This document shows positions 1 through 9,700 of a DNA stretch of 64,000 nucleotides, one piece after another. Every line of letters begins with the position of its first letter. The stretch's first letter is position 1. Position numbers and translations under genes: made by a program. The notes beneath the pieces are model-generated. The model did no database searches. It saw only the letters and a program-made list of their open reading frames with translations, and was not told where the DNA came from. The DNA comes from Alphaproteobacteria bacterium (lineage in GTDB: Bacteria > Pseudomonadota > Alphaproteobacteria > Micavibrionales > Micavibrionaceae). The stretch spans positions 558,001 through 622,000 of the forward strand of contig JAJFGR010000007.1 of NCBI GenBank assembly GCA_021776025.1, in the 5' to 3' direction.

Positions 1-60
1 GCTGTGAATAGCATATAACGCCTTAGTTAACAAAAGATTGCGCGCGCGTCACGTGGGAAA

Positions 61-369
61 TTACTTTTCAGCTTCTTCGGGCGGGATATATTTGAAATTA
101 TCACCATAATTACGCGGTTTGACTTTCCGTTCGGACGGGGTTTGCACCTTACAATACAGGCCTTTTTTTTCAGCGTAGTCTTGTGCATCTTCCACTGAAT
201 CGAATTTCAGGCGCACCTGCCCCAGCGTATCACCGCTTCCAGTCCAGCCCATAAGTGGCTCAGGACCTTTGGCGGTGGAACTTTCATATTCGAGAATCCA
301 TTGTTTGGTTTTACCACGGCCGGACTGCATTGCGGATTTGGCGGGTTTGTAAATGCGGGCTTTAATCAT
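61..369 (-). CDS. NADH dehydrogenase accessory subunit, NDUFS4 (ETC_C1_NDUFA4) family
   Basis: This 102-residue protein looks like the bacterial homologue of the 18-kDa complex I subunit NDUFS4, a small accessory subunit on the matrix/cytoplasmic arm found in alphaproteobacteria and mitochondria. Family-typical features are the N-terminal ARIYKPAKSAMQSG block, a W-x-L-E-Y strand, the central GWTGSGDT loop, the F-x-S-x-E-D-A-x-D-Y-A helix and a C-terminal KPRNYGDNF. Length matches the short bacterial form. It is the last gene of a minus-strand run below the sigma/anti-sigma pair. The nuo operon is not in the window. Assignment is by motif resemblance. Confidence 0.85.
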   Translation of the reverse strand: MIKARIYKPAKSAMQSGRGKTKQWILEYESSTAKGPEPLMGWTGSGDTLGQVRLKFDSVEDAQDYAEKKGLYCKVQTPSERKVKPRNYGDNFKYIPPEEAEK

Positions 370-401
370 TGGGGTAATCTAAACGAAAACGCCCTTAAAT
401 T

Positions 402-1040
402 CTACCATTTATAGAGTTTTTTCGCGGCTATCCCTAATAGAGCGCCGATCAGCACATACGGAACCAGATGCGATACGGTGGCATGACCAACCGTGTCCAT
501 TATGCAGGTAAAGCGCAAGCCAATATAGCCAAGAGCTCCGGCTGCCAGAATGTTCATGAAGCATGTCAGGCGGGGCATCGTAGTTGCACCGCTTTTAATC
601 ATGAAGATCAGCATGGTCATGGGCACAGCGGCCATAAACACCCCTTCGCCCATACAATGATCCATGTTCAAGACTGGCATATGCAATCCTTCGGACATGG
701 CGCGGAACGTGCTCCAGACCGCAAAAATGCCCAACGTTGTAAGCGGCGGCGCAATCACCCATTTTTCCCCGCGCATGTCCGGCACGGATAAAAAGACTGA
801 AGCAATACCGGCAGAAATTGCAATAAAGCCCATCAGAAATGTTTCCATCATCCATGAGGCATCGGCAAATTTATTACCGATGTCAGGACGCAAGCCGACA
901 AAAAACACAAGCGCGGCAACATACAAGAGCGCAATTGCGAAAAACGGCAAAATACGTATAAACGGATGGGCGAGCGGCTTTACCGGCGCGAGATCATCGG
1001 CCAGTCCATCAATTAATTTATCTAAATTCTGCTCGCTCAT
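402..1040 (-). CDS. NrsF-type anti-sigma factor (DUF1109), membrane protein
   Basis: A 212-residue integral membrane protein with about six hydrophobic segments after a cytoplasmic N-terminus. The N-terminal L-D-K-L-I-D-G-L-A-D-D-L-x-P-V motif is typical of the DUF1109/NrsF family. Family members hold a cognate ECF sigma factor at the membrane and release it on oxidative or heavy-metal stress. Cysteines at residues 129, 160 and 179 are visible. Two of them sit close to where the Caulobacter NrsF family carries functionally important cysteines (from memory). The gene lies 6 bp downstream of the ECF sigma gene, so the two are almost certainly co-transcribed. Confidence 0.85.
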   Translation of the reverse strand: MSEQNLDKLIDGLADDLAPVKPLAHPFIRILPFFAIALLYVAALVFFVGLRPDIGNKFADASWMMETFLMGFIAISAGIASVFLSVPDMRGEKWVIAPPLTTLGIFAVWSTFRAMSEGLHMPVLNMDHCMGEGVFMAAVPMTMLIFMIKSGATTMPRLTCFMNILAAGALGYIGLRFTCIMDTVGHATVSHLVPYVLIGALLGIAAKKLYKW

Positions 1041-1046
1041 TCTTAC

Positions 1047-1613
1047 TTACCCTAAAATTGCTTTTAATTTGGCCATGCTTCTATGCGCGGAAACCTTGAC
1101 TGCGCTTACACTCATACCCATTTCATTAGCGACTTCCTTGGCGGTGTAGCCCTTGATCTTGATCATTTCGAAAACTTTACGTTGATTGTCGGGCAAGGTA
1201 TCTAGGGCCGTTTCTATATCTTTATATTCGCCCGCATGGGTGGGATTGGTTACATGCGCTTTTTGGAAATCAAAATCATCAAGCGTCGTTTGTTTATTTT
1301 CACGCGCGTTATAATGTTTGCGCAGATAATCGGTGCGGCGAAAGTTGACAATCGCCATGAGCCAAGGGCGGAATGGGCGATCGGGGCTGTATGTGTTCAA
1401 AGATTTATGAACGGAGATCAAAACTTCTTGGCTAATATCATCAGCCCAATCGGGGTTTGCCAGACTTTTCAGGATGTAGTTGCGGATAAAAGGTGCGATT
1501 TCGCGTAGCAGCGCATTATAGGCGGTTTTGTCACCAGCCTGCGCCAGCCCGGCATATTCTGTCCAGAGCTCACTTTGCGTTTTTTGCGCGTTATTATTAG
1601 AAGGGCTTTTCAT
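1047..1613 (-). CDS. ECF RNA polymerase sigma factor (SigF/NrsF-associated type)
   Basis: A 188-residue sigma-70 family protein. Region 2 is recognisable around residues 45-100 (D-I-S-Q-E-V-L-I-S-V-H-K, then P-F-R-P-W-L-M-A-I-V). Region 4 lies in the last 55 residues (L-P-D-N-Q-R-K-V-F-E, then the recognition helix S-V-S-A-V-K-V-S-A-H-R). There is no region 1 or 3, as expected for ECF factors. It directs RNA polymerase to stress promoters and is probably sequestered by the adjacent NrsF-type protein. It starts just downstream of tRNA-Pro on the same strand. Regulon genes cannot be assigned from this window. Confidence 0.9.
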   Translation of the reverse strand: MKSPSNNNAQKTQSELWTEYAGLAQAGDKTAYNALLREIAPFIRNYILKSLANPDWADDISQEVLISVHKSLNTYSPDRPFRPWLMAIVNFRRTDYLRKHYNARENKQTTLDDFDFQKAHVTNPTHAGEYKDIETALDTLPDNQRKVFEMIKIKGYTAKEVANEMGMSVSAVKVSAHRSMAKLKAILG

Positions 1614-1637
1614 CGATAGCCTTTGCTTTATAAAAAA

Positions 1638-1714
1638 TGGTCGGAGTGGAGAGATTCGAACTCCCGACCCACTGCTCCCAAAGCAGTTGCGCTACCAGGC
1701 TGCGCTACACTCCG
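1638..1714 (-). tRNA. tRNA-Pro (anticodon TGG)
   Basis: On the minus strand a 77-nt cloverleaf is readable. The acceptor stem is CGGAGTG/CACTCCG, the D-loop is AGCGCAGCCTGGTAGCGC, the anticodon stem ACTGC/GCAGT encloses loop TTTGGGA (anticodon TGG, proline), the T-arm carries GTTCGAATC, and A plus an encoded CCA end it. D- and T-loop sequences match bacterial tRNA-Pro closely. Confidence 0.97.
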
Positions 1715-1729
1715 ATCATTTAGACAGCC

Positions 1730-1758
1730 GTTTTACACGAACAAAATTCGCAGAGCAA
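1730..1758 (-). promoter_or_regulatory. candidate promoter of tRNA-Pro
   Basis: Reading the minus strand, a -35-like TTGCTC is followed after 17 bp by a -10-like TAAAAC, about 16 bp before the mature tRNA 5' end. The match is moderate (TTG and TA.AA conserved); spacing and position are the main support. Confidence 0.4.
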
Positions 1759-1782
1759 GGCTATTCTACAGGGTTTTCAGGA

Positions 1783-2331
1783 TTATTGAGCCGCGCCGGA
1801 ATTGCTCAAAAAACGTTGCTGGATCACATCCCCTACTTTAATGCCCATTTTATCGGCAATGCCGCCGCCCAGCTCAAGCACAGCTTTAGATGGAAATTTC
1901 GATGGAACACCGGTCGTGTCCCCAGGGATTGCATTGGGATGGATGTGTAAAATAGTGCCATCCTCAGCCAAAAACAGCATATCAAGCGGGATAAGCGTGT
2001 TTTTCATCCAAAAAGACAGCGGCTTCACTGTATTAAACACGAAAAGCATGCCGGAATCTTCGACCATTTCCGTTCTGTACATCAGGCCTTTAGACTGCTG
2101 AGACGGGGTCACGGCCAACTCTACGTTGAAAGATAAGACTTCACCATTTTGCTTATGAATGGATAGAATCTCTTTCTCAGCCGTGATGGGCACAGGTGGC
2201 GGGATTTTTAGAGCCGTAGGCGCTGTAGGTTCATTCTGCGCTGTACACTGGCGGGAAGAAACGACAAAGCCCACAGAGATGGTAACTAAAGCGAGGAAAC
2301 CAAGCTTAGAGGCAGCCTTAAGCTTTCTCAT
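1783..2331 (-). CDS. DUF192 family secreted protein
   Basis: A 182-residue protein with an N-terminal hydrophobic signal (residues about 9-26) followed by a proline/alanine-rich linker and a DUF192 domain. Domain hallmarks seen are the S-K-G-L-M-Y-R block, G-M-L-F-V-F, F-W-M-K-N-T-L-I-P-L-D-M-L-F and a C-terminal V-L-E-L-G-G-G. DUF192 proteins are small periplasmic or lipid-anchored beta-barrel proteins of unknown biochemical role. The start overlaps the end of the upstream CBS gene by 4 bp (ATGA), indicating translational coupling. The only cysteine in the signal region (CTAQN) is not in a good lipobox. Confidence 0.9.
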   Translation of the reverse strand: MRKLKAASKLGFLALVTISVGFVVSSRQCTAQNEPTAPTALKIPPPVPITAEKEILSIHKQNGEVLSFNVELAVTPSQQSKGLMYRTEMVEDSGMLFVFNTVKPLSFWMKNTLIPLDMLFLAEDGTILHIHPNAIPGDTTGVPSKFPSKAVLELGGGIADKMGIKVGDVIQQRFLSNSGAAQ

Positions 2332-2792
2332 GTCTCGCTTTCCTGCAGGCGTTTAAGCTCGTCCATTGCCGATTGCGATGTAATCAGACCGATGAATTTG
2401 TTGTTTTGGCCCTCAACAACAACCAAGGGGTCATTTGAGCTGACCAGATAGTTTACAGCCTCCCAAATCGGCGTTTCCGGATACACGGCTTTAAATTTGC
2501 GTTCCATTAGCTCCGCAACCGCGAGCGGAGAAACTTTTTTGAGGCGTTTGGCAATGCCGGGCGCAGCGCGCACAGTGACATCAAGCTGAATACCGTCGGC
2601 CATGGCAACGGAAACGGGCAGCAGGTTCTTCATGACAATTTGGAGGGAAAAAACACCTTCAACCTCGCCCTGTTCGTTCACAATGGCGGCAGATTCTGTT
2701 TTCTTTTTCTTCAACTCTTTAAGCGCTTTTTCCACTTCCATATCCGGAGAGAAGCTTAAAGATTGCTCGGCGATGGCCGCATGTGATGGCAT
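2328..2792 (-). CDS. CBS-domain protein
   Basis: A 154-residue protein made almost entirely of a CBS pair (first unit about residues 10-60, with A-A-I-V-N-E-Q-G-E-V-E-G-V-F; second about 95-148, ending P-L-V-V-V-E-G-Q-N-N-K-F-I-G-L-I-T). Stand-alone CBS modules bind adenine nucleotides and regulate partners, but no partner is evident. A Shine-Dalgarno-like AAGGA lies about 10 nt before the start. It is coupled by a 4-bp overlap to the DUF192 gene. The central stretch (residues about 65-100) diverges from a standard CBS. Confidence 0.75.
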   Translation of the reverse strand: MPSHAAIAEQSLSFSPDMEVEKALKELKKKKTESAAIVNEQGEVEGVFSLQIVMKNLLPVSVAMADGIQLDVTVRAAPGIAKRLKKVSPLAVAELMERKFKAVYPETPIWEAVNYLVSSNDPLVVVEGQNNKFIGLITSQSAMDELKRLQESET

Positions 2793-2870
2793 TGGTCGAT
2801 ATCCTTAGTTGTAAATTTGAGGCTATCTTGCGCAAAAATGAGAGAATATGCAATGGGCTGAACGCCCGCG

Positions 2871-4652
2871 TTAGTCTTTCAGACCGGCTTTATACATTTT
2901 AGCGTAGAGACCACCCTGCTCCATTAAATCATCGTGCGTGCCGCGTTCGACGATTTGCCCCTGATCGAGCACCAGAATTTGATCAGCGCTTTGGACGGTC
3001 GACAGGCGGTGAGCAATGGCGAGAGTTGTGCGCCCTTGCTGGAGTTTTTCAAGTGCTTGCTGAACGAGCTTCTCGGATTCGTTATCCAGCGCTGAGGTTG
3101 CTTCATCGAGCAATAAAATCGGTGCGTCGCGCAGAATAGCACGGGCAATGGATATTCTCTGGCGCTGTCCGCCGGAGAGTTTGACCCCGTCTTCACCGAC
3201 TTGCGTGTTGTACCCCTCCGGGAACGCTTCAATGAACCCATGCGCTGCGGCGGCTTTGGCTGCTTTGATGATTTCGTCTTCCGTTGCTTCCGGGCGGCCA
3301 TAGGCTATATTGGCCGCAACCGTATCATCAAAAATCGTGATGTCTTGGGATACAAAGGCAATATGGGCGCGCAAAGATTCCAGCGTCAGGCCCTTTATAG
3401 GCTGCCCGCCAATTTCTATGGTGCCGGCCTGCACATCATAAAAGCGCGGGATCAAATTCATGATTGTTGTTTTACCGCCGCCCGATGGCCCTACGAGCGC
3501 TGTAATCTTTCCTGATGGAGCGCTAAAATCTATTTTATCTAAAGCCTTTAAATCACTTTCTTCATATTGAAACTGAACGTTTTTGAACTCTATGCCGGGC
3601 TGTTTTTCTTGTAGAGGTTTGGCGTTATTTGCGTCTTTAATTGCCGGCGGCAAATCAATCATATCAAAAACACGCTCAGCCGCCCCTAAACCTGTTTGCA
3701 GGGTGTTATTCAAGCGCGCTAGCTTCTTCATCGGCTCGTAAGCCAGCGTGAATGCGGCAAGGAAGGCTCCGAGTTGCCCGGCGCTCATGCGTCCCTCTGC
3801 CGCTTCATAGCCGCCATAGACAATGATCCCAAAAAAAACAAAACCGACGAGAATTTCGTTTACAGGCGTTGAGAGGTTACCGATGCGTACAGATTTAATA
3901 TTGAGGCGCTTGACGCTGTTAATCGCTTCCCCTGCTCGTGCGCACTCATATTCTTCCATGCCGTACGCCTGTACCTGACGAATGCCTTGGAATATCTGTG
4001 ACAAGCGATCGGTCAGGCTGCCCAGCTCCTTTTGGATTGATGTGGAAACTTTCCGTAAGCGCTGGCCAATAGTCGCCACAAAAAAGGCCGCGAACGGGAA
4101 GATGGTGAAAGCCGCTAAAGAGAGTTTCCAATCCTGATAAAACATGACGATTGTGAGGAATAGCAATGTGAGGATGCTTTTGCCAAAGCCTGTCAGCGTA
4201 TCGGACACCGCAATGCGCATAACGTTTACATCGTTAACGACCCGGGAAATGAGCTGTCCGCTTGGGTTTGCATGAAAAAACTGAAGATCCAGCACCATAA
4301 AATGAGAGAACAGATCTTGCTGAATATCTGCAACGATGGACTGGCCAACCTTGTTCATGATGATGGTATGAGCATAGGTTGAAAGGCCGCGCACAATAAA
4401 GACGATCAAAATGGCCAACCCAACGGGCAAAATCAGCTCGGTTTGCTTGCCATTGAGCACATCGTCGAGGATAGGCTGCATAAGCTGCGCTACTGCGGCT
4501 GTCATGGCCGCGGCTACGGCCATAAACAGCAATGCAGTCAGAACCGAGGCCAAATACGGCAACAGATACGTTTTCACCAACCTTTTCATGAGGTTAAGTG
4601 TGGTTTTCTGCGGCGCTGCAGCGTGCTGAATTGTGTCGTTTGCCATAGGCAT
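2871..4652 (-). CDS. msbA: MsbA-like ABC transporter, fused permease/ATPase
   Basis: A 593-residue half-transporter of the lipid A / multidrug exporter type. Residues about 28-330 form a six-helix type-IV exporter domain. The nucleotide-binding domain follows, with Walker A GPSGGGKTT (388-396), Q-loop V-S-Q-D (434-437), signature L-S-G-G-Q (492-496), Walker B I-L-L-L-D-E (512-517) and H-loop histidine 548. It is expected to homodimerise in the inner membrane and flip lipid A-core; substrate is inferred from similarity only. Two in-frame ATGs (4652, 4646) are possible, and neither has a clear Shine-Dalgarno site. It is divergent from the patatin gene, 47 bp away. Confidence 0.85.
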   Translation of the reverse strand: MPMANDTIQHAAAPQKTTLNLMKRLVKTYLLPYLASVLTALLFMAVAAAMTAAVAQLMQPILDDVLNGKQTELILPVGLAILIVFIVRGLSTYAHTIIMNKVGQSIVADIQQDLFSHFMVLDLQFFHANPSGQLISRVVNDVNVMRIAVSDTLTGFGKSILTLLFLTIVMFYQDWKLSLAAFTIFPFAAFFVATIGQRLRKVSTSIQKELGSLTDRLSQIFQGIRQVQAYGMEEYECARAGEAINSVKRLNIKSVRIGNLSTPVNEILVGFVFFGIIVYGGYEAAEGRMSAGQLGAFLAAFTLAYEPMKKLARLNNTLQTGLGAAERVFDMIDLPPAIKDANNAKPLQEKQPGIEFKNVQFQYEESDLKALDKIDFSAPSGKITALVGPSGGGKTTIMNLIPRFYDVQAGTIEIGGQPIKGLTLESLRAHIAFVSQDITIFDDTVAANIAYGRPEATEDEIIKAAKAAAAHGFIEAFPEGYNTQVGEDGVKLSGGQRQRISIARAILRDAPILLLDEATSALDNESEKLVQQALEKLQQGRTTLAIAHRLSTVQSADQILVLDQGQIVERGTHDDLMEQGGLYAKMYKAGLKD

Positions 4653-4655
4653 TGT

Positions 4656-4683
4656 GTTATACTGTATAGAGCGGAAACTTCAA
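4656..4683 (-). promoter_or_regulatory. candidate msbA promoter, very close to the start codon
   Basis: On the minus strand TTGAAG and TATAAC are separated by 16 bp, and the -10 box ends only 3 nt before the first ATG of msbA. A transcript started 6-8 nt downstream of the -10 box would have almost no 5' leader. That fits the absence of a ribosome-binding site. Confidence 0.45.
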
Positions 4684-4699
4684 GCAAAGAAGAGTTTAA

Positions 4700-5677
4700 A
4701 TGAGCGATAGCGAAGGTGATAAAGGGGTTATAAGTGCGGGGATGCCAGAGCATCCGCCGGGCATAGGATTGGCCCTTGGCGGCGGTATGGCGCGCGGCTT
4801 TGCGCATATTGGCGTGCTCAGGGTTCTACAGCGGGAGAGCATTAAGCCATCTATCGTTACAGGAACATCCATCGGCGCAGTTGTCGGGGCCAGTTATCTG
4901 GCTGGAAAACTCGATGAATTTGAAGAATGGGCCTTATCGCTTAACCGCATGCGGATGCTGTCCTATTTAGATTTTCGTGGACGTAACGCCAGTTTGATTG
5001 GCGGGAAAAAGCTACAGCGCATCTTAACCCATAATTTCAAGAATATGGATATTGAGGACCTGCCGACACCGTTTATAGCCATTGCTGCGGATTTGCTGAC
5101 CGGACATGAGGTATGGCTGCGTAAAGGTTCGCTTATCGAAGCGATGACAGCGTCTTTTGCCCTGCCCGGTGTTTTTCCGCCGGTTGAGCGTAATCACCGC
5201 TTTTTGGTTGATGGCGCACTGGTTAATCCCGTGCCTGTCGCACCGGCCCAAGCGATGGGAGCACGGATGACAATTGGCGTGGACTTAAATGCAGACATTA
5301 TTGGTAAAGCTGCCAAGCCCGGCGAAGGCTACCAAACTGTGGCCGGGTTTGATTTGTTTAATGACGCGGACGTACCGCCGGAACAGCAGAAGAAATACAC
5401 ATCAACCTTGACGAAAAAACTTTTCGGGCGCCAGGAGCACTCGCCCAGCCTGTTCGGCGTGATGGTTTCGGCGTTGAGTATCATTCAGGACCGGCTGACG
5501 CGCTCGCGTTTGGCCGGTGACCCGCCGGATATTCACATTAAACCGAAGATTGGTGATATTGGATTGCTGGAGTTTGAGAAGGCCGAGGAACTTATTGCTC
5601 GCGGTCAAGATGCCGCAGAGAAAGCTTTGCCAGAAATCAGAGATGCGATGCGGGTTTTTCTACCGCCTTCATCTTGA
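4700..5677 (+). CDS. patatin-like phospholipase, RssA/NTE family
   Basis: A 325-residue patatin-fold lipid acyl hydrolase. The oxyanion loop GGGMARG (27-33), the nucleophile elbow G-T-S-I-G (Ser57) and the catalytic aspartate in D-G-A-L-V-N-P form the complete Ser-Asp dyad. These enzymes cleave acyl esters of membrane lipids; the bacterial substrate is usually unknown. It is divergent from msbA and ends exactly one base before the convergent HAD gene begins its stop codon (5675-5677 against 5678-5680), with no room for an intrinsic terminator. Confidence 0.9.
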   Translation: MSDSEGDKGVISAGMPEHPPGIGLALGGGMARGFAHIGVLRVLQRESIKPSIVTGTSIGAVVGASYLAGKLDEFEEWALSLNRMRMLSYLDFRGRNASLIGGKKLQRILTHNFKNMDIEDLPTPFIAIAADLLTGHEVWLRKGSLIEAMTASFALPGVFPPVERNHRFLVDGALVNPVPVAPAQAMGARMTIGVDLNADIIGKAAKPGEGYQTVAGFDLFNDADVPPEQQKKYTSTLTKKLFGRQEHSPSLFGVMVSALSIIQDRLTRSRLAGDPPDIHIKPKIGDIGLLEFEKAEELIARGQDAAEKALPEIRDAMRVFLPPSS

Positions 5678-6616
5678 TTAACGAATGGCGCGTTTCTTAT
5701 GCTTACGATCGGGCAGAGCATTTCCCCATTTAAGACTATCAACCAGATATAGCGGACGAACATTATTGAACTGATTCACGAGAAGTGTCAGGGCCTTATT
5801 CATTGATGACGGAGTGTTGGCATTTTCAAAAGACCCGGCATGCAGGCCTGTTCGCACGAGGCAGGTATCAATATTAACCGAGTTTCCGCCCATAATGTCG
5901 TGAGCGAGGGTATCACCAATGACAATGGTCTGGCCGGGATATATCTCCTTGTCCTGCAAAATTTTGATGCAGTGTTTAAAAATCGGCTGGTGCGGTTTGC
6001 CAATATAATGAACAACGCCGCCAAAATCCTGATATCGGCGGGCCAAGGTTCCCGGGCCCATAATAGAATTGGCGCCCATAACCCCGCGGCTGTCCGGGTT
6101 GGCACACAGAGCTGTCAGGCTCTTACGGACAGCTACTTTTAAAATTGGCTCGTAATCTTCAAGAGTTTTTTTAGGGGCGTCTGAGCCGCTGATAATCATG
6201 AAATCGGCCTTTGCCGGATCATCAACGACCTCTACATCCAAACCATTAACGATAGAGCGGTCGCCGCCGCGGCTAATAACAAAGACTTTCTTACCAAGAC
6301 CAACGAAAAAGCCGTCATCTTGGTCGTTAATACCCTGCCAGGTCATTTCACCGGAGGTTAAAATTTGGTCGTAGAGGCTGGGGCCGATCCCTATTTTCTT
6401 AAGCCGCTCTTTGTTTTCGTCGGAGCGCTTACCGGAATTAGAGAGAATAATGATGTGTTTTTTGCGGGCTTTGAGCTCTTTAAGACACTCAACCACGCCC
6501 TCATAAGGCTTTTCGCCATTATGGAGTACACCCCACTGATCAATAATGAAGCCGGAATAGCTATCGGAAATATCCGATATGCCGTTACAGAATTTGGTCT
6601 TAATATTTGAATCCAT
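5678..6616 (-). CDS. HAD-superfamily class IIA hydrolase, TIGR01459 type
   Basis: A 312-residue HAD phosphatase. Motif I appears as D-Q-W-G-V-L-H-N-G (about residues 26-34), motif II as I-I-L-S-N-S-G-K-R-S, a conserved lysine in Y-I-G-K-P-H-Q-P, and motif III/IV as V-I-G-D-T-L-A-H-D-I-M-G-G. In motif I the second catalytic acid (DxD) is replaced by W, as is usual for the DxWGVL form in this alphaproteobacterial family. The substrate is not known; relatives include NagD-like sugar-phosphate phosphatases. It stands alone on the minus strand below the coiled-coil gene. Confidence 0.85.
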   Translation of the reverse strand: MDSNIKTKFCNGISDISDSYSGFIIDQWGVLHNGEKPYEGVVECLKELKARKKHIIILSNSGKRSDENKERLKKIGIGPSLYDQILTSGEMTWQGINDQDDGFFVGLGKKVFVISRGGDRSIVNGLDVEVVDDPAKADFMIISGSDAPKKTLEDYEPILKVAVRKSLTALCANPDSRGVMGANSIMGPGTLARRYQDFGGVVHYIGKPHQPIFKHCIKILQDKEIYPGQTIVIGDTLAHDIMGGNSVNIDTCLVRTGLHAGSFENANTPSSMNKALTLLVNQFNNVRPLYLVDSLKWGNALPDRKHKKRAIR

Positions 6617-6728
6617 TGCTTATAGCCGCCCACAGGTTAGAAAAAACCAAGTCAATTGATACGCGATGACCGCAAGACATTATTATGTTTTTGCGCGCGT
6701 ATATCAATCCATTTAAGCAGATAAAGGG

Positions 6729-9700
6729 TTAAGCAGCCTTTAACATTGTCTTGGAAAGAACAGATTTTTTGCCGGAAACATTTATCAATGTCTCATAAAG
6801 CTTGCCAATCTCACTGGAAGCAATGGTTGAGCACAACATAGCGCCGTGATCGTTTTCATCTGCCTGGGCGTACATTTCCTCAAACTGGCGGATATAACGC
6901 TGTACGTAGGTACGGAATTCTGTGTCCTTGGCAAATTTATCGCGGGCTTTATCCATGGAAACCTGATCGCTGAGCGCTGCCAAGCGGCGAGTAAACGCGC
7001 CAACATCACCTTTTTGGAAGGCTTTCCAGGTTTTTTCAGAGATTTCACCGTCTTTCATACGCGTGAGGTCGACAGACAGCGAGTGCAGACTTTCAACAAT
7101 AAATTTCGCGGCGCTCATAAAGCCTTCACGTTCGATACGCAATGACTTACCGCGCATTTTATCAGCAAACTCAGAGGCATCGCGGGATGCCTTAAACAGA
7201 GATTCGGACTGTTTACCAAAGGTGCTAGCTGCATTTTTGGTCGACTCAATGGCGGCGGTTGAAACGCTGATTAAGCGTTCAGACTCTCCGGCCAATTGCT
7301 CACGGCTTTGTTCTACTTTACCGGTCACATCTTTTGCCGCTTTGCTTACGTCACTCATTTGCGACTTCAGGACATTGATTGATTTACTGAGCTGTTCAAC
7401 AGAAGCCGCAGATGTTTCTGCCACCTGCCCGGCCTGAACGCGGAGTTCGGCGCCGTATTTCTCTGAAGTTTCCAGAGAGGATTTCATGTGCTCGGCAACC
7501 TCACGGGCGCGTACAGCAAAGCTGTCGCCGGCTTTTTTGAGTTCGAGAAGTGTTTCCTGGGCGTTGCCTAACAATGCGTTTGCCTCGGATTGAACGCGAC
7601 GGACCATGTCCTCTGTATCAATGACGGCCTTTTGGCTAGATTCGTGAAGCATGCCGGTTTCTTCTCGTGCGGTGGACCCCAAGCCTTCAAAATGCATGGC
7701 GACGCGGTCAGATTCAGCCTGTAGATCTTCGGATTGTTTGGTAAATTCTGATCCGGCGTCCTGAATACGTGCGATTGACTGGCCAACAGATGCTGAGAGT
7801 TCATGGAACTGGTCGTTAATTGCTTTTTGTACCGTTTCAATTTTCAGTAAAGCCTGATCTGTCGTTAAATGAATATCTGAAGACTGGCTGGACAGAGATG
7901 AGGCGATATCGAGCATCTTATCGTTGGCAGAGCTCGCTGCGATTTCGATCTCCTGCACCCGTTCCTGCAAATGATCACTGGAAGAGCGCAGCACTTCCGC
8001 GGCATCGCTTGAGCCGGATTTCAAGCTTTCAAGGCGCTCATCAAACACAATGCCAATTTGTTTGAGCTTACTGAGATTACTTTGCGCAGTCGCATCAAAA
8101 CCCTCATGCAATTTTTCAAAACGATCCTGAGCTTCTTCGGCCTGCGAAATGACCTTAATATAAACTGGCTCAATGTCTTGAGCTGTTTCTATCAATGCGC
8201 TTTTCATGGTGGTGATTGATCCTGTGGCCTCTTCGGAGTGCTGCATCAGAGCAGTGAGTTTCTCGTCCATAGACTGATCAAGCTCCGTGAGTTTTTCAAA
8301 GCTGAGCCCTGTAAAGTTGTCCATCTCCTTACAACGGCTGGAGATTTCATTGCGCAATGTCACGATATCGCCGGTGGCTTTTCCGGAGATTTGGGTGAGG
8401 TCCTGCGCCTGTTCATTCAAAGCAGTGCTGACATCCTCAACCTTGCTTAAAGCTTCTTGAACCTGGCCGGACAGCTCGTCTTTTTGCGTACGCATTTGAT
8501 CATTAATGGTGCGCGCGTTGCCGGCGATTTGACCAGAAAGTGTTGAAATCTCCTGCGCTTGGCCCCGTAAAATTTCACGGATATGCTCGGCGCTATGCGT
8601 CGCCTTCTCACTGGCTTCGTTGAGGTCTGTAACGCGGCGGCTCAGAACTGTTTCAATCATCTCATGGCGGGCATCAGCATCGGCGATTGTGCTTTTAATA
8701 TCGTCAAGTGGCTCAGAGAGAGCGCTCTTCACCGCTTCAATACGCTCCATCAGACCGCTGCTGGACACTGTGATCTGGTGGTTTTGCTCTTCAACAGCCT
8801 TTGACAGCTCATGAATATGCGTTTTGGTTGCTTCAGACGCGCTTTCGATTTGCGCGCGGCTATTTTCCAACATTTTGGCAATATCGCGGATTTCTTCTGC
8901 GTGAGCGCGGCCTGATTCATTGAGGCTGCCAATGTGCTCTTCGGTTGAACTCAGAAGAGTTACGGCCCGCTCGCTCGCTGATTCTGAAACAGATTCGAGA
9001 GCCTCAACCGCGCGGCGCACAGCGCTGCCAATATTTTCAGAGCCAGCAATAGCCAGAGAGAGTGCCTCAGACAATTGATGCGCTGCTTTTTGACCGGCGG
9101 TTTCCACAAGGTCAGCTTCCTTGGCGATGCCCTGAACAGCGTTTTGTAAATTCTGCGTTTTAACATCAAGGCGCGTTTCGAGTTCTCCGACTTTGCTTTC
9201 AACGGTGTCGACAGTCTCACGCATATCCTTAACGCTTACAGATAATGTCTTGGCAATGTTTTTGGACTGCGCGGCTAAATCAGAAGCGCCATCATCAAGC
9301 GCCTGCTTATGTCCCTGAATGGTATCGGCAGATCGGCTCATAGCCTCGACGGTTCTGTCGGTGACATTTTCGAGGCCGTCCACCTGATCGCGGATCATTT
9401 CCGCCAGACGCTGGGTTTCATCAGAAATATTATCTGTGGCATTGGAGAGATCAACTTTATGATCATCAAAACGGGTGCTTAGGTCTTCGAGCCGCGCGGA
9501 GATATTATCAACAGTGTCACCCAAAGACACATAAGTTTGATCGAGCGAGGCTTCAATATTCTTTGTCTTATCACCAGCCTTATCGGCCGCATCGAGGAGT
9601 TTATCCGCGCCCTTGCCCAGAGCGGCTTCCATTTCAGAGGTGCGCTCGAGAACGGTCAATGTGGCCTGATCCCATGCGTCGGTCCCGGCCTGCGTCCGTT

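Noticed and set aside
664-1149. 161-codon plus-strand frame over the anti-sigma factor gene
   Set aside because: Antisense to NrsF and the sigma factor, which have clear family motifs.
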